Part shown: piece by piece, positions 6,281-8,548 of the stretch
Layout of the letters: each line of letters begins with the position of its first letter
How positions within the stretch are numbered: the stretch's first letter is position 1
Assembly: GCA_903887655.1 (NCBI GenBank)
Contig: CAISQQ010000283.1
Location: 1 to 8,548 of the forward strand
From: an uncultured Burkholderiales bacterium
GTDB lineage: Bacteria > Pseudomonadota > Gammaproteobacteria > Burkholderiales > Burkholderiaceae_C
Reading direction: 5' to 3'
Length of the DNA: 8,548 nt
Notes under the pieces: model-generated
Database searches by the model: none
Told to the model about the DNA's origin: nothing
The model's input: the letters and a program-made list of their open reading frames with translations, nothing else
Made by a program: the position numbers and the translations under genes

Positions 6281-6295
6281 TTCACCAGTCCTGGG
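6281..6295 (+). repeat. 15-base direct repeat, copy 2
   Basis: TTCACCAGTCCTGGG is the partner of the segment at 6028-6042 with one mismatch. Its right half runs into the palindrome centred at 6299, so the repeated sequence abuts the promoter of the CoA-transferase operon. Confidence 0.5.
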
Positions 6296-6309
6296 GGTTA
6301 CCCCCTGGA
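6289..6309. repeat. GC-rich palindrome, candidate operator of the CoA-transferase operon
   Basis: Arms GGGGGT (6293-6298) and ACCCCC (6300-6305) are perfect inverted repeats about a single central T at 6299. The symmetry extends past one T/T mismatch to TCC (6289-6291) and GGA (6307-6309). The centre lies about 46 bases upstream of the transcription start expected from the TATAAT box, and the right edge touches the weak -35 box. This is the usual place for an activator site. Symmetry is seen directly; the regulator is unknown and none is encoded here. Confidence 0.55.
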
Positions 6310-6338
6310 TGTCAGGCTGACCGAGTTTTCTGTATAAT
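6309..6338 (+). promoter_or_regulatory. Sigma70-type promoter for the CoA-transferase operon
   Basis: A perfect TATAAT (6333-6338) is preceded, with an 18-base spacer, by ATGTCA (6309-6314), which matches the -35 consensus in four of six positions. The start of transcription would fall near 6345, leaving a leader of about 27 bases before the ATG at 6372. The weak -35 and the adjoining palindrome suggest control by an activator. Confidence 0.55.
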
Positions 6339-6371
6339 TCGAGACAACGAAAAACTATTCGCTATGGCGTA

Positions 6372-7526
6372 ATGAAAAAGCAACCCATCCCCAATCACGG
6401 CCCCTTGAAAAACATCAAGATTTTGGATCTGACGACCGTGGTGATGGGGCCGTCAGCCACCCAATGCTTGGGCGACTTGGGAGCGGAGATCATCAAGGTG
6501 GAGCAGCCCAATGGTGACTCGATGCGCTTGATTGGTCCCTTTAAGAATCCTGGGATGGGTCCTCTTTATATGATGGCCAATCGCAATAAAAAAAGCATCG
6601 TTTTGGATCTCAAAAACGAGGCTGATAAGAAAGTTCTGCTTGGACTTGCCAGTCAAGTCGATGTGGTGGTCTCCAACATCAGGCCACAAGCGCTCAAGCG
6701 TTTGGGCTTGGATTACGAAACCATCAGTGGCATCAACCCCGAAGTCATTTTCTGTTCCGCGGTGGGCTATGGGTCTGCCGGTCCCTTGTCGGGAAACGCG
6801 GTCTATGACGACTTGATGCAGGCGGCTTCGGGCATTTCAGGACTCTTTCGCTCGGTGGACGGCCTGCCGCGCTATGCGCCCATCAATCTTTGCGATCGGG
6901 TGGTGGGTTTGTACGTGGTCATTGCCATCACCAGTGCGCTCAACCACCTGCATCAAACGGGTGAAGGTCAAGAAATCGAGGTGCCAATGTTTGAGACCAT
7001 GGCGCAATTCGTCTTGTCCGACCACATGGGGGGCGCCATTTTTAAGCCGCCTTTGGGCCCCATGGGCTACAAACGATTGTTGTCCACCACGCGCGGTCCC
7101 TACCCAACGCTGGATGGCGACTTGTCCTTGGTGGTCTATACGAATGCGCACTGGCGAGCATTTCTCGAGCTCGTTGGCGATCAGGGCTTGATGGAGCGAG
7201 ATCCCCGCTTTGAGTCCCAAGAGAGCCGCACGCAAAATGCGGTCGCTGTCGGCGCCTACTTGGCCGAGAAGTTGTTGACCCGGGGCAATGTGGAGTGGCT
7301 CAACATTTTAAAAGACGCTGACATTCCCGCCTCTCCAGTCAACAGCATTGAGGATTTGCTCAATGACCCCCATTTGGCCGAGGTGGACTTCTTTGAGGAG
7401 ATGGAGCACCCAAGTCAAGGCACGCTCAAACTGCCAAAGTTTCCCATTCAATTCAGCAAGTCACCCGCCTCAATTCGGCTGCATGCCCCCACACTGGGAG
7501 AGAACAATGCCGATTACAAATCATAG
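6372..7526 (+). CDS. CaiB/BaiF family CoA-transferase (class III)
   Basis: Class III CoA-transferases move CoA from a donor thioester to a carboxylic acid through an aspartyl intermediate in the cytosol. The 384-residue protein has the family's usual length and order: LKNIKILDLTTVVMGPSATQ (12-31), LGAEIIKVEQPNGDSMR (36-52), NRNKKSIVLDLKN (70-82), VVVSNIRPQALKRLGLDY (98-115), then YDDLMQAASGISGL (145-158). LCDRVVGLY (173-181) carries D175, the likely catalytic aspartate. TGEGQEIEVPMFETM (196-210) follows, with the C-terminal half ending in PASPVNSIEDLLNDPHL. It leads a two-gene operon with an acyl-CoA dehydrogenase 11 bases downstream, suggesting that it activates an acid that is then desaturated. 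A two-codon frame, ATG-GCG-TAA at 6364-6372, overlaps its ATG by one base. No clear Shine-Dalgarno is visible. The substrate cannot be told from the sequence. Confidence 0.93.
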   Translation: MKKQPIPNHGPLKNIKILDLTTVVMGPSATQCLGDLGAEIIKVEQPNGDSMRLIGPFKNPGMGPLYMMANRNKKSIVLDLKNEADKKVLLGLASQVDVVVSNIRPQALKRLGLDYETISGINPEVIFCSAVGYGSAGPLSGNAVYDDLMQAASGISGLFRSVDGLPRYAPINLCDRVVGLYVVIAITSALNHLHQTGEGQEIEVPMFETMAQFVLSDHMGGAIFKPPLGPMGYKRLLSTTRGPYPTLDGDLSLVVYTNAHWRAFLELVGDQGLMERDPRFESQESRTQNAVAVGAYLAEKLLTRGNVEWLNILKDADIPASPVNSIEDLLNDPHLAEVDFFEEMEHPSQGTLKLPKFPIQFSKSPASIRLHAPTLGENNADYKS

Positions 7527-7537
7527 GACACCGCACC

Positions 7538-8548
7538 GTGCAATTTGAAGCCTTGGTCAAAACCCCCGAGCAGCGTGAGATCCGAGATGCCGTTGCCCAC
7601 ATCTGCGATCAATTCGACGATGAGTATTGGTCTCGATTGGATGCCGAGCACCAGTTTCCCCATGAGTTCTGTGCGGCAGTGGCGGCAGGAGGCTGGCTTG
7701 GCATTGCCATGCCGCAAGAGTTCGGGGGCTCGGGCCTGGGCGTGAGCGAGGCGGCCATCATGATGCAAACCATTGGCGCATCAGCCGGATTTTTTGCGGC
7801 GTGTTCAGCCGTGCATATCAACATCTTTGGTCTGCACTCCATCGTCAAACACGCGAGCCGTACTCAAAAAGAGCGCTGGCTGCCCTCCATCATCAGTGGC
7901 GAGTTGCGCGCTTGCTTTGGCGTGACCGAGCCCGATGCGGGACTAGACACCAGCAAAATTAAAACCCGAGCGGTCAAAAAGCAAGATCGCTATGTGATTA
8001 CAGGGCAAAAGATCTGGACCAGCACGGCCCAAGAGTCCCAAAAAATCGTCTTGCTCACCCGTACCCAAGCCATCGAAGAGTGCAAAAAGCCCACCGATGG
8101 GATGACTTTGTTTTTCACAGACCTCCAAAATCCAGCGGTCTCCATCACCGAAATTGCCAAAATGGGTCGACACGCGGTCGACTCCAACCAAGTTTTTATT
8201 GACCAACTCGAGGTGAGTGAGGACGACCGAATCGGCGAAGAGGGTCAAGGCTTTCGCTATATTTTGGACAGTCTCAACCCCGAGCGCATCTTGAATGCCG
8301 CCGAGGTGATTGGCATGGGCAGACGGGCTTTGGCCAAAGGCGTGGCTTACGCCCAAGAGCGGCAGGTGTTTGGACGCCCCATTGGGCAAAACCAATCGAT
8401 CCAACACCCCTTGGCTGAGTGCTGGTCTGAGCTCTACGCGGCTGAGCTCATGACCCTGCATGCGGGCGAGCTCTACGATGCCAATCAATCTTGTGCTGCA
8501 CAGGCCAACGCGGCCAAGTACTTGGCCGCAGATGCTGGTTTTCACGCC
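7538..8548 (+). CDS. Acyl-CoA dehydrogenase, 3' end beyond the window
   Basis: This is a flavin-dependent acyl-CoA dehydrogenase that would introduce a double bond between the alpha and beta carbons of a CoA thioester and pass electrons to electron-transfer flavoprotein. I read 337 residues up to the window edge; family members are usually about 380-400, so roughly the last 50, including the usual catalytic glutamate region, are missing. The start is GTG at 7538, 11 bases after the CoA-transferase stop, with AGGA at 7525-7528 as ribosome binding site; translation begins V/M-QFEALVKTPEQREIRD. Motifs: GWLGIAMPQEFGGSGLG (52-68), ACFGVTEPDAGLDTSKIKT (125-143, FAD/substrate signature with GLD rather than the common GSD), GQKIWTSTAQES (156-167), PERILNAAEVIGMGRRAL (248-265) and RQVFGRPIGQNQSIQ (275-289). 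It is probably co-transcribed with the CoA-transferase. The substrate is unknown. Confidence 0.93.
   Translation, partial: MQFEALVKTPEQREIRDAVAHICDQFDDEYWSRLDAEHQFPHEFCAAVAAGGWLGIAMPQEFGGSGLGVSEAAIMMQTIGASAGFFAACSAVHINIFGLHSIVKHASRTQKERWLPSIISGELRACFGVTEPDAGLDTSKIKTRAVKKQDRYVITGQKIWTSTAQESQKIVLLTRTQAIEECKKPTDGMTLFFTDLQNPAVSITEIAKMGRHAVDSNQVFIDQLEVSEDDRIGEEGQGFRYILDSLNPERILNAAEVIGMGRRALAKGVAYAQERQVFGRPIGQNQSIQHPLAECWSELYAAELMTLHAGELYDANQSCAAQANAAKYLAADAGFHA

Larger units (their letters stand above)
5859..6371. other. Long intergenic region without a convincing gene; repeat-rich control region
   Basis: I find no believable coding sequence in these 513 bases. One plus-strand open frame (6099-6320, 73 residues) has no family features, a composition rich in P, S and L, and ends inside the promoter of the next gene. 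The region holds a GC-rich palindrome and a TATAAT box near its right end, an 8-base tandem repeat, a 15-base near-identical direct repeat, and four copies of GTTCA (6007, 6027, 6050, 6158), three of them 20-23 bases apart. A seven-base inverted repeat TCAAGGT/ACCTTGA lies at 6009-6015 and 6054-6060, and TCAGCC/GGCTGA form a small palindrome at 5960-5972. No clear terminator follows aroE: a CTGGGT/ACCCAG pair at 5870-5875 and 5896-5901 lacks a T-run. A small RNA cannot be excluded. Confidence 0.6.

Noticed and set aside
6099..6320. Plus-strand open frame of 73 residues in the large intergenic region
   Set aside because: No recognisable motif, low-complexity composition, no ribosome binding site, and its 3' end overlaps the palindrome and -35 box of the CoA-transferase promoter.
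7943..8545. Minus-strand open frame of 200 residues near the right edge
   Set aside because: It is antisense to a clear acyl-CoA dehydrogenase whose motifs are continuous through the region.

Overview
The window looks like the chromosome of a betaproteobacterium, most likely of the Burkholderiales (Comamonadaceae-like). This rests on the moderately GC-rich sequence with frequent TTG and CTC leucine codons, and on the mix of gene families: proteobacterial EgtB/EgtD, an exported leucine-type binding protein, and a CaiB-type CoA-transferase beside an acyl-CoA dehydrogenase. No marker gene such as rRNA is present, so the assignment is an inference. I see no mobile element, tRNA, rRNA or CRISPR array.

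Left part (1-3498): a short unassigned edge is followed on the minus strand by a two-gene ergothioneine operon, egtD then egtB, whose reading frames overlap by 11 bases. EgtD makes hercynine from histidine and SAM, and EgtB adds sulfur by oxygen-dependent C-S bond formation. No EgtA, EgtC or EgtE gene is visible. Diverging from egtD across a very short AT-rich gap is a plus-strand pair: a DUF427 protein and a predicted exported class I methyltransferase (resembling COG4798).

Middle part (3499-5858): after a 239-base intergenic region there is a single-gene unit for a periplasmic solute-binding protein of the branched-chain amino acid type. It is closed by a strong rho-independent terminator, and no permease or ATPase gene accompanies it. 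Thirty-one bases after the terminator starts an AroE-family shikimate/quinate dehydrogenase of a type more usual in alphaproteobacteria, with NND where the family normally has NTD.

Right part (5859-8548): a 513-base stretch without a convincing gene carries several repeats (repeated GTTCA motifs, a 15-base near-identical direct repeat, an 8-base tandem repeat) and a GC-rich palindrome just upstream of a TATAAT promoter. That promoter probably drives a two-gene operon of a CaiB/BaiF CoA-transferase and an acyl-CoA dehydrogenase, the latter cut by the window end. Together they would activate a carboxylic acid as its CoA thioester and then desaturate it; the substrate cannot be read from the sequence.

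I did not find a clearly new multi-gene system. The most unusual points are the exported methyltransferase linked to the ergothioneine genes, the altered AroE motif, and the repeat-rich control region ahead of the CoA-transferase operon.
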